64,000 bases of DNA from Nocardia niigatensis NBRC 100131 (GTDB lineage Bacteria > Actinomycetota > Actinomycetes > Mycobacteriales > Mycobacteriaceae), in contig NZ_BAGC01000043.1 in NCBI RefSeq assembly GCF_000308655.1, forward strand, positions 558,001-622,000. Reading direction: 5' to 3'. The position numbers and the translations under genes are program-made. Positions 8,268 to 15,970 of the stretch are shown piece by piece (position 1 is the first letter of the stretch; the number at the start of each line of letters is the position of its first letter). Under the pieces are notes generated by a model that did not search any database, was not told the DNA's origin, and saw only the letters and a list, made by a program, of their open reading frames with translations.

Positions 8268-9461
8268 TCATGAACGCAGGCGCACCGACAGTCGCTTCAG
8301 GCCGTGGATGACGGCATTCGGGTACCAGCGCAGCTCGGAGTCGTCGACGGCCAGCTCGATGTCCGGGAAGCGTTGCAGCAGCGCCGTGAAGGCCACCCGG
8401 CCCTCGAGGCGGGCCAGCGGCGCTCCGACGCAGTAGTGGACGCCGTAGCCGAGGCCGAGGTGAGCGGCACGCTCGGCGGCGGGGTCGAGGCGGTGCGGGT
8501 CGGCGAACGTGCGCGGGTCGCGATTGGCCGCGGCCAGCGCCACCAGCACCAGCTCGCCCTCGGGAATGACGTTGCCGCCCACGGTGATCGGCTCACTGGT
8601 GAAGCGCAGAGTGGCCATGTCGACCGGCCCGTCGAAGCGCAGGAACTCCTCGACGGCCGCGGGGACCAGGTCCGGATTCTCGCGCAGGCGTTCCAGCCAC
8701 GGGCGGTCGCGCAGCAGCGCGAGCATGCCGTTGCCGACCAGATTCACCGTGGTCTCGTGCCCGGCGACCAGGAGCAGCAGCGCCATGCCGATCAGCTCGC
8801 CCTCGTCGAGCTCGGCGTCGTCATCGCCGACCAGGGCCGAGAGCACGTCCTCGCCGGGCTCGGCCCGCTTGCGCCGCAGCATCTTCCGCAGGAACGCCAC
8901 CATCTCGTCGTGCGCCCGGGCCCGGTCCACATCCGGTTCCAGGGTGCCGACGAGCGCCTTGGTCCATTCCCGGAAGGTGCCGTGATCGTCGATGTCCACA
9001 TCCAGCAGGTGGCAGATCACCGCCACCGGTAGCGGCACCGCGAAGGCCTGCAGTAGATCCACCTGATCGTGCCCGGCCATGGCGTCGAGCAGGTCGTTCG
9101 CGGTCCGCTCGATGATCGGCCGCAGGGCGGCCACCCGGCGCGCGGTGAACGCCTGGGACACCGCCTTGCGCAGCCGGGTGTGGGTGGGCGGATCGGCATT
9201 GAGCATGTGCCGCAGGCCATCGTGGGTGCGTGGGCCCCGCCACTCCCCGGAGTACTTGCGCTCGATGACCGCTTCCAGCCGGTCGATGTCCTTGCACAGC
9301 CGCGGATCCGCCAGCGCCGCGCGGGCCTCCTCGTAGCCGATGATGATCCAGCGGTCCACGCCGTCGCCGAAATGCACCCGGTGGACCGGGCCGTTCTCGC
9401 GCCAAAGCCGGTAGTACGCATGCGGATTGGCGAAGAAGTGCTCGCCGAGCAGCTCGGTCAC
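8268..9461 (-). CDS. Cytochrome P450
   Basis: 397-aa soluble bacterial P450. Motifs: I-helix AGHETT (about residue 236), K-helix ExxR as EFLR, and a haem loop LGYGVHYCVGAPLAR with the thiolate ligand at Cys344. The usual aromatic residue at the start of the haem loop is replaced by Leu. The frame continues upstream into the neighbouring gene, but a GTG at 9461 gives normal P450 length and sits 20 bases after the upstream stop. The ribosome-binding region is poor (AAGG abuts the GTG), suggesting coupling. It is third in an apparent GlxA regulator / DJ-1 protein / P450 operon. Substrate unknown. Confidence 0.88.
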   Translation of the reverse strand: MTELLGEHFFANPHAYYRLWRENGPVHRVHFGDGVDRWIIIGYEEARAALADPRLCKDIDRLEAVIERKYSGEWRGPRTHDGLRHMLNADPPTHTRLRKAVSQAFTARRVAALRPIIERTANDLLDAMAGHDQVDLLQAFAVPLPVAVICHLLDVDIDDHGTFREWTKALVGTLEPDVDRARAHDEMVAFLRKMLRRKRAEPGEDVLSALVGDDDAELDEGELIGMALLLLVAGHETTVNLVGNGMLALLRDRPWLERLRENPDLVPAAVEEFLRFDGPVDMATLRFTSEPITVGGNVIPEGELVLVALAAANRDPRTFADPHRLDPAAERAAHLGLGYGVHYCVGAPLARLEGRVAFTALLQRFPDIELAVDDSELRWYPNAVIHGLKRLSVRLRS

Positions 9462-9481
9462 CCTTTCGGCGGTACGGGAAT

Positions 9482-10213
9482 TCAGCGCTTGGCGGCGGCG
9501 CGCTCCCGCATGCGATTGAGGGTCAGCCGCCAGAAGGTGGTGGCCAGGTCCACCGGAATGCGTGGTTTGGCGGAGCGTTTGGTCATCTCCAGGCGCGCCA
9601 TGCGCATGATCTCGGCGGGCGCCTTGTCCGGGTGGCCGGTGTCGAACGGCGGGTGCGGGTCGTATTCGATATAGAGCTGGGTCATCTGGGCGATCTGCTC
9701 CCCCGCGATCCGGCCGACCAGCCACAGCCCCAGATCGATGCCGGCCGAAACCCCCGCGGCGGTGACGATCTTGCCGCTGTGCACGATGCGGTCGTGCGGG
9801 CGCGACTCGGCCCCGAAGGCCGCCAGCGCCGGCTGGGCGGCCCAGTGCGTGGTGGCGGGGTGGCCGCGCAGGATGTCGGCGGCGGCCAGGATCAGCGCGC
9901 CGGAACAGACCGACGTGGTCCACGTAGTGTTCGGGTGCACGGCTCGCAGCCAGTCGATGAGCTCCTTATCAGCCATGGCCGCGGTGGTCGCGGCCTCCGA
10001 TCCGCCGACCAGTACCAGATCCGGTGCGGGTGTCTCGGCGAAGGTGTGGGTCGCGCCCAGCGCCAGCACCCCGCTGTCGGACACGATCGGGCCCACTTCA
10101 TTGGAGATGAACCGCACTTCGCTGTCCGGAATCATCCGCAGCACCTCGTACGGCCCGACCGCGTCCAGCACGGTCATCCCCGGATAGAGCACGATGGCGA
10201 TCTGGAATGTCAT
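9482..10213 (-). CDS. DJ-1/PfpI family protein, isocyanide-hydratase-like
   Basis: 243-aa single-domain DJ-1/PfpI protein. It shows an N-terminal VLYPGMTVLDAVGP strand-turn and a nucleophile elbow with Cys in TSVCSGALILAAA (about residue 102), followed by the GHPATTHW segment. This layout matches bacterial isonitrile hydratases, which hydrate isocyanides to N-formamides; the assignment here is by resemblance only. The C-terminal extension (residues about 200-243, Arg-rich) is longer than in the characterised enzymes. ATG start with GGGGGAG about 6 bases upstream. It begins 15 bases after the stop of the GlxA regulator and is followed by the P450. Confidence 0.78.
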   Translation of the reverse strand: MTFQIAIVLYPGMTVLDAVGPYEVLRMIPDSEVRFISNEVGPIVSDSGVLALGATHTFAETPAPDLVLVGGSEAATTAAMADKELIDWLRAVHPNTTWTTSVCSGALILAAADILRGHPATTHWAAQPALAAFGAESRPHDRIVHSGKIVTAAGVSAGIDLGLWLVGRIAGEQIAQMTQLYIEYDPHPPFDTGHPDKAPAEIMRMARLEMTKRSAKPRIPVDLATTFWRLTLNRMRERAAAKR

Positions 10214-10228
10214 GGGACACTCCCCCTT

Positions 10229-11185
10229 TCAGAAATCGGTGAACCGGGCGCGGTACTCGCCCGGCGGTATGCCCAGCTGGCGGTGGAAGATTCGGTACAG
10301 GGTCTCGGGGCTCCCGAGCCCGACGGCGGCGGCGACCCGGTCCATGGGCTGATCGGTGTTCTCCAGCAGCCGCCGGGCCGCGGCGACCCGTACCTGCTCG
10401 ACATAGCGGGCAGGCGTGGTCCCGGTCTCGCCGGCGAAGACCCGGGAGAAGTGCCGGATGCTCATGCCGACCCGCTCGGCCAGCGCGGGCAGCGACAGAT
10501 CGGCCTCCGGGTTCTCCTCGATCCAGACCTGCAGGGCCCGCAGCGAATTCCGCTTCGGCGGATTGGCGGTCAGCGGCGCGCTGAACTGGCTCTGCCCGCC
10601 GGGCCGGTGCAGATACACCACCATCCAGCGGGCCACCTCCCGGGCCAGCTCCGGACCGTGGTCGGCGGCCACGATGGCCAGCGCCAGATCGATGCCCGCG
10701 GTCACCCCCGCCGAGGTCCACATGGGCCCGTCGCGCACATAGATGCGGTCGGGTTCGGTGGTGATGGCCGGGAACTGGGCGGCCAGCAGCTCGCCGCCCG
10801 CCCAATGGGTGGTGGCCCGGCGGCCGTCCAGCAGTCCGGCCCGGGCCAGCAGGAAGGTGCCCGAGCAGACCGAGCCCACCCGCTCCGAGCCCGCCGCCAC
10901 CCGCCGGACGCCGGTCACCAGATCGTCGTCCCCGGCCGCGGCCCAGAAGCTGACCCCGCCCACCACGAGCAGGGTGTCCAGCGGTTCGTCCCAGGTGTCG
11001 AGGCCGTGGCGCGCGGTCACCTCGATGCCGCACGAGGAGCGCACCGGCCCGGCCTGCGCCGCGGCCAGCTCGACCCGGTACTCCGCGTTCGGGCCGAGCA
11101 GGGCCGCCCCGGTGAACACGTCGGCGGGCCCGGCCAGATCGGTCAGCTGGAACCCGTCGAAGACCACGATCAGCACCACCCGCAT
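10229..11185 (-). CDS. GlxA-family transcriptional regulator (DJ-1/PfpI plus AraC HTH)
   Basis: 318-aa regulator. Residues about 1-190 form a DJ-1/PfpI-like sensor (VFDGFQLTDLAGPADVF, SVCSGTFLLARAGLL); residues about 215-315 are an AraC-type double helix-turn-helix (LPALAERVGMSIRHFSRVF, then VAAAVGLGSPETLYRIFHRQ and the typical PPGEYRARF end). Related proteins sense small metabolites and activate the adjacent operon. It heads the unit with the isocyanide-hydratase-like protein and the P450, so it probably controls them. A perfect inverted repeat GCGTCA-A-TGACGC lies 28 bases upstream of its start. Confidence 0.88.
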   Translation of the reverse strand: MRVVLIVVFDGFQLTDLAGPADVFTGAALLGPNAEYRVELAAAQAGPVRSSCGIEVTARHGLDTWDEPLDTLLVVGGVSFWAAAGDDDLVTGVRRVAAGSERVGSVCSGTFLLARAGLLDGRRATTHWAGGELLAAQFPAITTEPDRIYVRDGPMWTSAGVTAGIDLALAIVAADHGPELAREVARWMVVYLHRPGGQSQFSAPLTANPPKRNSLRALQVWIEENPEADLSLPALAERVGMSIRHFSRVFAGETGTTPARYVEQVRVAAARRLLENTDQPMDRVAAAVGLGSPETLYRIFHRQLGIPPGEYRARFTDF

Positions 11186-11213
11186 GCGTTCAGCCTGCGG
11201 TGCGCGCGCGATG

Positions 11214-11226
11214 GCGTCAATGACGC
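11214..11226. promoter_or_regulatory. Palindrome upstream of GlxA regulator
   Basis: GCGTCA A TGACGC is a perfect 13-base palindrome in the 135-base divergent region between the GlxA-type regulator and the thioesterase pair. On the minus strand it contains a TTGACG that could act as a -35 element. Candidate operator for the regulator. Confidence 0.35.
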
Positions 11227-11320
11227 GACTCTGTCAGATTCGGCCATCGAGCAATGGCCGGGCGGTTGCCGCCACCCGGCGGGACGTGGATCACACCAGC
11301 TCACTTGATATGAATGCGCG

Positions 11321-11704
11321 GTGGCCCGACACCTTTTCCTGTGCCCCCTGAGGTGGTCCGACATGGACGCCGACGGGCACGTGCACAATGCGGCGCACCT
11401 GCGCTACCTGGAGGAATCCCGCATCGACCTGTTCTGGACGCGGGGTTTCGGCGGCGCCAATGTGGTCGCGCAGATGGACATCGACTATCTGGCGCCGCTG
11501 CGCTACCGGATGGAGCCGGTGCGGGTGGAGACCTGGGTGAGCGAGATCGGCACCTCGTCGTTCGCGCTGACGCAGGAGATCCGGGACGAGGACGTGGTGT
11601 ACTCGGCGGCCGTGTGCACCATGGTCGCCTTCGATCAGGCCACCCAGAAGTCGCGTGCGCTGCCCGAGGAGCAGCGCCGGATGCTGAAGGATCTGGAAGC
11701 CTGA
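11321..11704 (+). CDS. Acyl-CoA thioesterase (4HBT hot-dog), first of a tandem pair
   Basis: 127-aa hot-dog fold protein of the 4-hydroxybenzoyl-CoA thioesterase/YbgC type. It would hydrolyse acyl-CoA thioesters in the cytosol. Features: RWSDMDADGHVHNAAHLRYLEESR, with the catalytic Asp and the DxxGHVxN motif at residues 14-24, then the long helix, then AQMDIDYLAPLRY. GTG start (residue 2 is Ala). Its stop overlaps the start of a second, homologous thioesterase by one base (TGATG), so the two are likely made together and may form a hetero-oligomer. Substrate chain length is not predictable. Confidence 0.82.
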   Translation: MARHLFLCPLRWSDMDADGHVHNAAHLRYLEESRIDLFWTRGFGGANVVAQMDIDYLAPLRYRMEPVRVETWVSEIGTSSFALTQEIRDEDVVYSAAVCTMVAFDQATQKSRALPEEQRRMLKDLEA

Positions 11705-12126
11705 TGCACACCTACGATATCCAGCTGCGGCGCACCGACATCGACGCACAGCAGCACCTCAACAATGTGGTGTTCGCCCAGTACCTCGACGAAGCCCGCT
11801 CGGATCTGCTGGGCCGCTACACCTCTCCGCGGACCGACGACGGATCTCCGCGGACCGACGACGCGACGCCGTGGCGGGTGGTCGTCGCGGGCCAGCGGCT
11901 GACCTACCGCATGCCGCTGCTGTTCCGGGCCGCGCCGGTCACCGTCACCTCGGCCGTGGAACGAATCGGCACCACCTCGTTCACCCTCGTCCACGAGGTC
12001 CGCGACGCCGAATACCTGTATCTCTCCGCCACTTCCACGCTGGTCGCCATCGAGGACGGCGCGCCACGCCCGCTGACACACGGGGAACGCGAATATCTGA
12101 TGACCTTGGCGGTCCCGCGCGCTTAG
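11704..12126 (+). CDS. Acyl-CoA thioesterase (4HBT hot-dog), second of a tandem pair
   Basis: 140-aa paralogue of the preceding thioesterase. The catalytic region reads RRTDIDAQQHLNNVVFAQYLDEAR (residues 9-32): the Asp is kept, but the usual GHVxN is QHLNN. An insertion at residues about 41-54 consists of two in-frame 7-residue units (SPRTDDG/SPRTDDA) from a 21-base tandem duplication at 11824-11865. Start at ATG 11704 is coupled to the upstream stop. The ORF stays open upstream in the same frame, but that part is the shadow of the first gene. Probable cytosolic acyl-CoA hydrolase. Confidence 0.82.
   Translation: MHTYDIQLRRTDIDAQQHLNNVVFAQYLDEARSDLLGRYTSPRTDDGSPRTDDATPWRVVVAGQRLTYRMPLLFRAAPVTVTSAVERIGTTSFTLVHEVRDAEYLYLSATSTLVAIEDGAPRPLTHGEREYLMTLAVPRA
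11824..11865 (+). repeat. 21-base tandem duplication inside a thioesterase gene
   Basis: Two adjacent 21-base units differing only in the last two bases. They keep frame and duplicate seven residues in a surface-loop position of the second thioesterase. Likely a recent slippage event. Confidence 0.75.
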
Positions 12127-12167
12127 AATTACTTGTATCGCCTGGTCAGCGTTGCAAGGGGTACATC

Positions 12168-12551
12168 ATGGCCAAGATGACCATTGTCGAGTTGCTCGAC
12201 GTCTTCAAAGGTATGACGCTGCTGGAACTTTCGGAGTTCCTGAAGGCGTTCGAGGAAGAGTTCGGTGTCACCGCCGCGCCCCCGGTGGCCGTCCAGGCTG
12301 TCGCCGACGCGCCCCCGGCCGAAGCCGCCGACGAGCAGGACGAGTTCGATCTCGTGCTGGAATCCTTCGGGGACAAGAAGATTCAGGTCATCAAGGCCAT
12401 GCGGGAGATCATTCCCGGCCTCGGCCTCAAGGAGGCCAAGGATCTGGTCGAGGCGGCCCCCAAGGCCATCCTGGAGAAGGTCGACAAGGGCTCCGCCGAA
12501 GCGGCCCGCATCAAACTCGAGGCAGCCGGCGCGAGAGCCGCCCTGCGCTGA
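12168..12551 (+). CDS. Ribosomal protein L7/L12 paralogue
   Basis: 127-aa protein recognisable as L7/L12. The N-terminal dimerisation segment is MTLLELSEFLKAFEEEFGVTAA, the Ala/Pro hinge (residues about 42-58) is short, and the C-terminal factor-binding domain carries KIQVIKAMREIIPGLGLKEAKDLVEAAPK. The glycines and lysines of the GTPase-contact helix are kept. The canonical rplL lies next to rplJ in actinobacteria; neither rplJ nor rpoB is here, so this is probably an extra copy. Changes from the usual sequence include IVELLDVFKG at the N-terminus and a C-terminal GARAALR. ATG with AAGGGG 8 bases upstream; a TAGAAT hexamer at 12124-12129 may be its -10 box. Confidence 0.85.
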   Translation: MAKMTIVELLDVFKGMTLLELSEFLKAFEEEFGVTAAPPVAVQAVADAPPAEAADEQDEFDLVLESFGDKKIQVIKAMREIIPGLGLKEAKDLVEAAPKAILEKVDKGSAEAARIKLEAAGARAALR

Positions 12552-12557
12552 GGCACT

Positions 12558-13367
12558 TCACGCCGTCTCCGAGCCCCCGCGGGCGGCCGCGGGGTGCTGC
12601 GGTCCGTCCGGGGCATGCCGGCGGGCGGCGGTCTCCAGGTACGCGCCGAGTTCGGCCTGCAGGGCCTTGTCCAGCGCCTGGTCGAGGGCGTCGTGCACCG
12701 AGCGGGTGCCGAGTTCGCGGAAGTTGTTGAGCATCTCGGTGGTTTCGGCGATCTCGGCGTCGGACTCGGGCAGCCAGCCGGGTCCGTGCTGCGCGACGAT
12801 GTGATCCTTGGCGGCCACCACCATCAGGCGGGCGATCTCCTCGAGCCGTTCGAGCAGCGCGCCATGCAGGTCGATGAGTCCCGGCAGGCCGAAGCCGTAG
12901 GCGCTGAGACCGGCGAAGATCTCGAGCACCTGGGGCCGGGTCAGTTCGACGGTGTCGCCGTGCAACCGGACCAGCCCGAGCTGCTCCAGGCGGGCCAGCT
13001 GGTCCTCGTCGACCTGCTGTGCGCCGGCGTCGCCGAAGAAGGTGTCCACCAGTTCCCGCGGAATCTCCATCGGCTCTTCGGATTTGCCCCAGGTGGCGGT
13101 GACCGCGCTCTGCAGGCCGAGGATCTCGGTCAGATCCTTGCCGGTCTCCCAGCTGGTGATGAAGTCGGCGATGTGCGCGATGGTGAACCCGCGCTGCAGC
13201 AGCGCGTCGATGATGCGCAGCCGGGCCAGATGGGTCTCGTCGTAGATGAGCGCCCGCCCGCTGCGGCGGGTGGGCGTGGGCAGCAGCCCCTTCTCCTGAT
13301 ACGCCCGCACATTGCGGGTGGTGGTGCCGGCGGCCTGGGCGAGATCGTCGATGCGGTACTCCGCCAT
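12558..13367 (-). CDS. MerR-family transcriptional regulator
   Basis: 269-aa regulator with an N-terminal MerR winged helix (YRIDDLAQAAGTTTRNVRAYQEKGLLP, residues 4-30) and a long alpha-helical C-terminal region of unknown ligand specificity. There are no Cys clusters for metal sensing. The ATG at 13367 has GGGAGC about 7 bases upstream; an in-frame start at 13412 would add 15 unlikely residues. Convergent with the L7/L12 paralogue (6 bases apart). It lies 49 bases downstream of the BVMO gene's promoter-distal end on the same strand, but is more likely autonomous. Possible regulator of the BVMO cluster. Confidence 0.82.
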   Translation of the reverse strand: MAEYRIDDLAQAAGTTTRNVRAYQEKGLLPTPTRRSGRALIYDETHLARLRIIDALLQRGFTIAHIADFITSWETGKDLTEILGLQSAVTATWGKSEEPMEIPRELVDTFFGDAGAQQVDEDQLARLEQLGLVRLHGDTVELTRPQVLEIFAGLSAYGFGLPGLIDLHGALLERLEEIARLMVVAAKDHIVAQHGPGWLPESDAEIAETTEMLNNFRELGTRSVHDALDQALDKALQAELGAYLETAARRHAPDGPQHPAAARGGSETA

Positions 13368-13416
13368 CCGTATCGCTCCCGTCCCTGCCGCCGGCCACCC
13401 GAGTCCGGTCACGACC

Positions 13417-14883
13417 TTAGCGCAGGTGGAAATCCGCCAGATCCACCCTGGCCAGCTGCCGCGCGTACTGCGTGCCGAAGCCCGGGTACATGGTGGCGTT
13501 GAACCCGTCCTCGGTGAGATACCAGCTGCGACAGCCGGAGTTCCAGGTGGTGGCGGTCAGCCGGCGCTGCAGGTCGCGGTTGTAGCGATCCTGCCGATCC
13601 TGCCGGGCCTCCAGCGTGCGCAGCCCGCGGTCGAGCATTATCTTGATGGCGTCGGTGAGGTAGTCGATCTGCGCCTCCATGTAGACCAGCGCCGAATTGT
13701 GGCCCGGTCCCGAGTTCGGCCCGAAGGTGAGGAACAGATTGGGGTACCCGGCCACCGTGACACTCTTGAACGCGTAAGCGCCGCCGCGCCATTCGTCGGC
13801 CAGCATCCGGCCGTCCCGGCCGGTCACCGGAATCGGCGAGCCCTGCTTGGACACCTCGAACCCGGTGGCGAACACGATGCAGTCGAACCGGTGCTCGATG
13901 CCCTCGGCCGTGCGGATCCCGTGCGGCGAGATCTCCGCGATCGGCCACGTGATGAGCTTGCAGTTGTCGCGTTGCAGCGCGGGGTAGTAGTCGCTGCTCA
14001 TCAGCAGCCGCTTGCAGCCCGCCCGGAAATCCGGGGTGAGCTGCCGCCGCAGCCACGGATCGCGCACCTGGGCGCGCAGATGCGCGAGCGCGACCGATTC
14101 CACGACCCGGGTGAGCGGCGTATTCCACACCACCCCCAGCGCCACCGACTCGTGCCCCCAGAACCAGGCCTCCCGCGCCAGCGTCTGGGCGACCGGCAAC
14201 TGCCGGTACACCTGCTTGGTCAGGCCGTTGGTGCGCCGGTTCACCCGGGGCAGCACCCAGCCGGGCGTGCGCTGGAAGACCTTCACCGAGGCGGCCTGCC
14301 GCACCAGTTCCGGAATGATCTGCACGGCACTGGCTCCGGTGCCGACCACCGCGACCTGCTTGCCGGTGAAGTCGTAGTCGTGATCCCAGCGGGCGCTGTG
14401 GATCTTGTGGCCCTCATAGGCGTCGATGCCCGCGATGTCGGGGAACCCGGCATTGGACAGCGGGCCCGAGGCGAGAATCACGGTGCGCGCCCGCACGTTT
14501 CGCCGTCCGCCGGTGAACGACAGCGTCCACAGCCCGGCCGCTTCGTCGAACACGATCCCGGTGACGTCGTGGCCGAAGCGGAGGTGCGGCGCGATGCCGA
14601 ACTCCGCCACCATGGAATCGATGTAGCCGAGGATCTCCGAACCGCCGGAGTAGGTGCGCGACCAGTCCGGATTCGGCGCGAAGCTGTAGGAGTAGAGCCG
14701 CGACGGAATGTCACAGGCCGCGCCGGGGTAGGTGTTGTCACGCCAGGTGCCGCCCACCCGGTCGCCGCGCTCGAAGATGGCGAAGTCGCCGATCCCCTTC
14801 TGCCGCAGCCGGATGGCCGCCCCGATGCCCGCGAATCCGGCTCCGACGATGGCCACGTCCAGTGGCTTGCTCACGGCGCTCAT
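13417..14883 (-). CDS. Flavin-dependent monooxygenase, Baeyer-Villiger type
   Basis: 488-aa FAD/NADPH monooxygenase. An N-terminal GAGFAGIGAA dinucleotide fold (residues 12-21) is followed by the FERGDRVGGTW turn, the BVMO fingerprint YEGHKIHSARWD (about residues 155-166; F is replaced by Y in FxGxxxHxxxWD), a second NADPH fold VVGTGASAVQI, and a late FATGF motif. BVMOs insert oxygen next to a ketone to give an ester or lactone. The ATG overlaps the stop of the di-iron protein gene by 4 bases, so these form an operon with the HSL hydrolase upstream, an enzyme that could split the ester formed. The arrangement recalls the mycobacterial mymA region (BVMO plus LipR hydrolase), without being the same set. 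Confidence 0.87.
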   Translation of the reverse strand: MSAVSKPLDVAIVGAGFAGIGAAIRLRQKGIGDFAIFERGDRVGGTWRDNTYPGAACDIPSRLYSYSFAPNPDWSRTYSGGSEILGYIDSMVAEFGIAPHLRFGHDVTGIVFDEAAGLWTLSFTGGRRNVRARTVILASGPLSNAGFPDIAGIDAYEGHKIHSARWDHDYDFTGKQVAVVGTGASAVQIIPELVRQAASVKVFQRTPGWVLPRVNRRTNGLTKQVYRQLPVAQTLAREAWFWGHESVALGVVWNTPLTRVVESVALAHLRAQVRDPWLRRQLTPDFRAGCKRLLMSSDYYPALQRDNCKLITWPIAEISPHGIRTAEGIEHRFDCIVFATGFEVSKQGSPIPVTGRDGRMLADEWRGGAYAFKSVTVAGYPNLFLTFGPNSGPGHNSALVYMEAQIDYLTDAIKIMLDRGLRTLEARQDRQDRYNRDLQRRLTATTWNSGCRSWYLTEDGFNATMYPGFGTQYARQLARVDLADFHLR

Positions 14884-15815
14884 GCGACCGGCTCGTAGGT
14901 GAGTTCCTTGGACCAGGTCGGCTGGGCGGGCAGCAGGCGGTCCGGAATGGCGCCGGTCACCTTGACCATGGCGTCCGCGAGCAGGTGATACGGGTGGTCG
15001 CGGTTGACGACCCAGTCGGAGTGCATCTTGACGAACCGGTACATGGGCAGCCGGTTCACGATCGGGGCGCGTTCGCCGACCTGCTTGAATCGGGCCATGG
15101 CGGCGTAGAGCTTCTCCTCGCTCACGCCCATCTCGACGATGTTGTCGCGCATCTTGTTCAGCAGAGGGATATAGCTGAGCAGCCCGATGAACAGCGACGG
15201 CTTGATCCAGCCGCCCACCAGATCGATGGCCAGCTTGCGCGCGCTGGCGTGCCCGAGCAGCTCCATGACCGCGTAATCGGTGGCCAGGTGCCGGGATTCG
15301 TCATTGTTGATCTTCTTGAAGACCTCCTGCGCCACCGGGTCGGCGATCTCGTCGGTGACGAATTTGATCAGCGCGCCGTCGAGGGCCACCTCGAGCATGG
15401 GGATGACGGTGCCCAGGAACGACAGCGACATGCCATCGGAGTACTTGTCGAGGAAGTCGATGACCAGCTTGACATTGACATTGGGCTCGGGGATCTCGTC
15501 GTCCTCGAGCATGCCCCACCGCCGCATGAGGGCCAGTTCGGCATTGGCGTGCCGCTGCTCCTCGGCGTGGAAGTAGCGGTAGATCTCGGCCAGCGTCGGG
15601 GTCGGCGCCTTCTTGGCCATGGCCGCGAAACCGCGTGCGCCGACATTCTCGATCCACATCAGATCGGCGATGAACGGCTTCAGCTTGGCGTGCAGGGCCG
15701 GGTCGATGAGCTCGGCTCCCGGTGCGTCCCAGTCGATATCGGCCAGCGCCCATTGCCTGGACTTGATCTTGGCCAGCATGGCGTCGAAATCGAAGGTCGA
15801 GTTCTTCGAGGACAT
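14880..15815 (-). CDS. Ferritin-like di-iron protein
   Basis: 311-aa all-helical protein with two ExxH motifs: EEQRH (Glu86, His89) in the first half and ESRH (Glu173, His176) in the second. This is the carboxylate/histidine pattern of di-iron oxidases and ferritin-like enzymes. No signal peptide; a hydrophobic stretch around LSLFIGLLSYIPLL could be membrane-associating. The ATG at 15815 has GGGAG at a good distance; an in-frame start at 15863 is less likely. Coupled by ATGA overlap to the BVMO. Inference: an oxygenase or desaturase acting on the same lipid or ketone substrate. Function not established. Confidence 0.75.
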   Translation of the reverse strand: MSSKNSTFDFDAMLAKIKSRQWALADIDWDAPGAELIDPALHAKLKPFIADLMWIENVGARGFAAMAKKAPTPTLAEIYRYFHAEEQRHANAELALMRRWGMLEDDEIPEPNVNVKLVIDFLDKYSDGMSLSFLGTVIPMLEVALDGALIKFVTDEIADPVAQEVFKKINNDESRHLATDYAVMELLGHASARKLAIDLVGGWIKPSLFIGLLSYIPLLNKMRDNIVEMGVSEEKLYAAMARFKQVGERAPIVNRLPMYRFVKMHSDWVVNRDHPYHLLADAMVKVTGAIPDRLLPAQPTWSKELTYEPVA

Positions 15816-15881
15816 ATCAGACTCCCGTCTTCTGGAGATCGGTTCCGGTCGCCGCCGAATCATGCTGCGGCAGGACGCTAT

Positions 15882-15968
15882 TCAGGACGCCCAGAGCTTG
15901 GGCGTAAGGGCATGCTGGGAGCGGCGCCTGCCGCCGAGGGCGAACATCGGATCGTCGATCGGCCACAT
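15882..15968 (-). CDS. 28-residue micro-ORF coupled to the HSL hydrolase gene
   Basis: ATG at 15968, two bases after the hydrolase stop codon, opens a 28-codon frame beginning MWPIDDPMFALGG and ending TPKLWAS. The spacing suggests translational re-initiation. Composition (two Trp, Pro-rich start, basic centre) is protein-like, but no family is recognised. It could be a small partner protein or leader, or a decayed domain. Confidence 0.35.
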   Translation of the reverse strand: MWPIDDPMFALGGRRRSQHALTPKLWAS

Positions 15969-15970
15969 GG

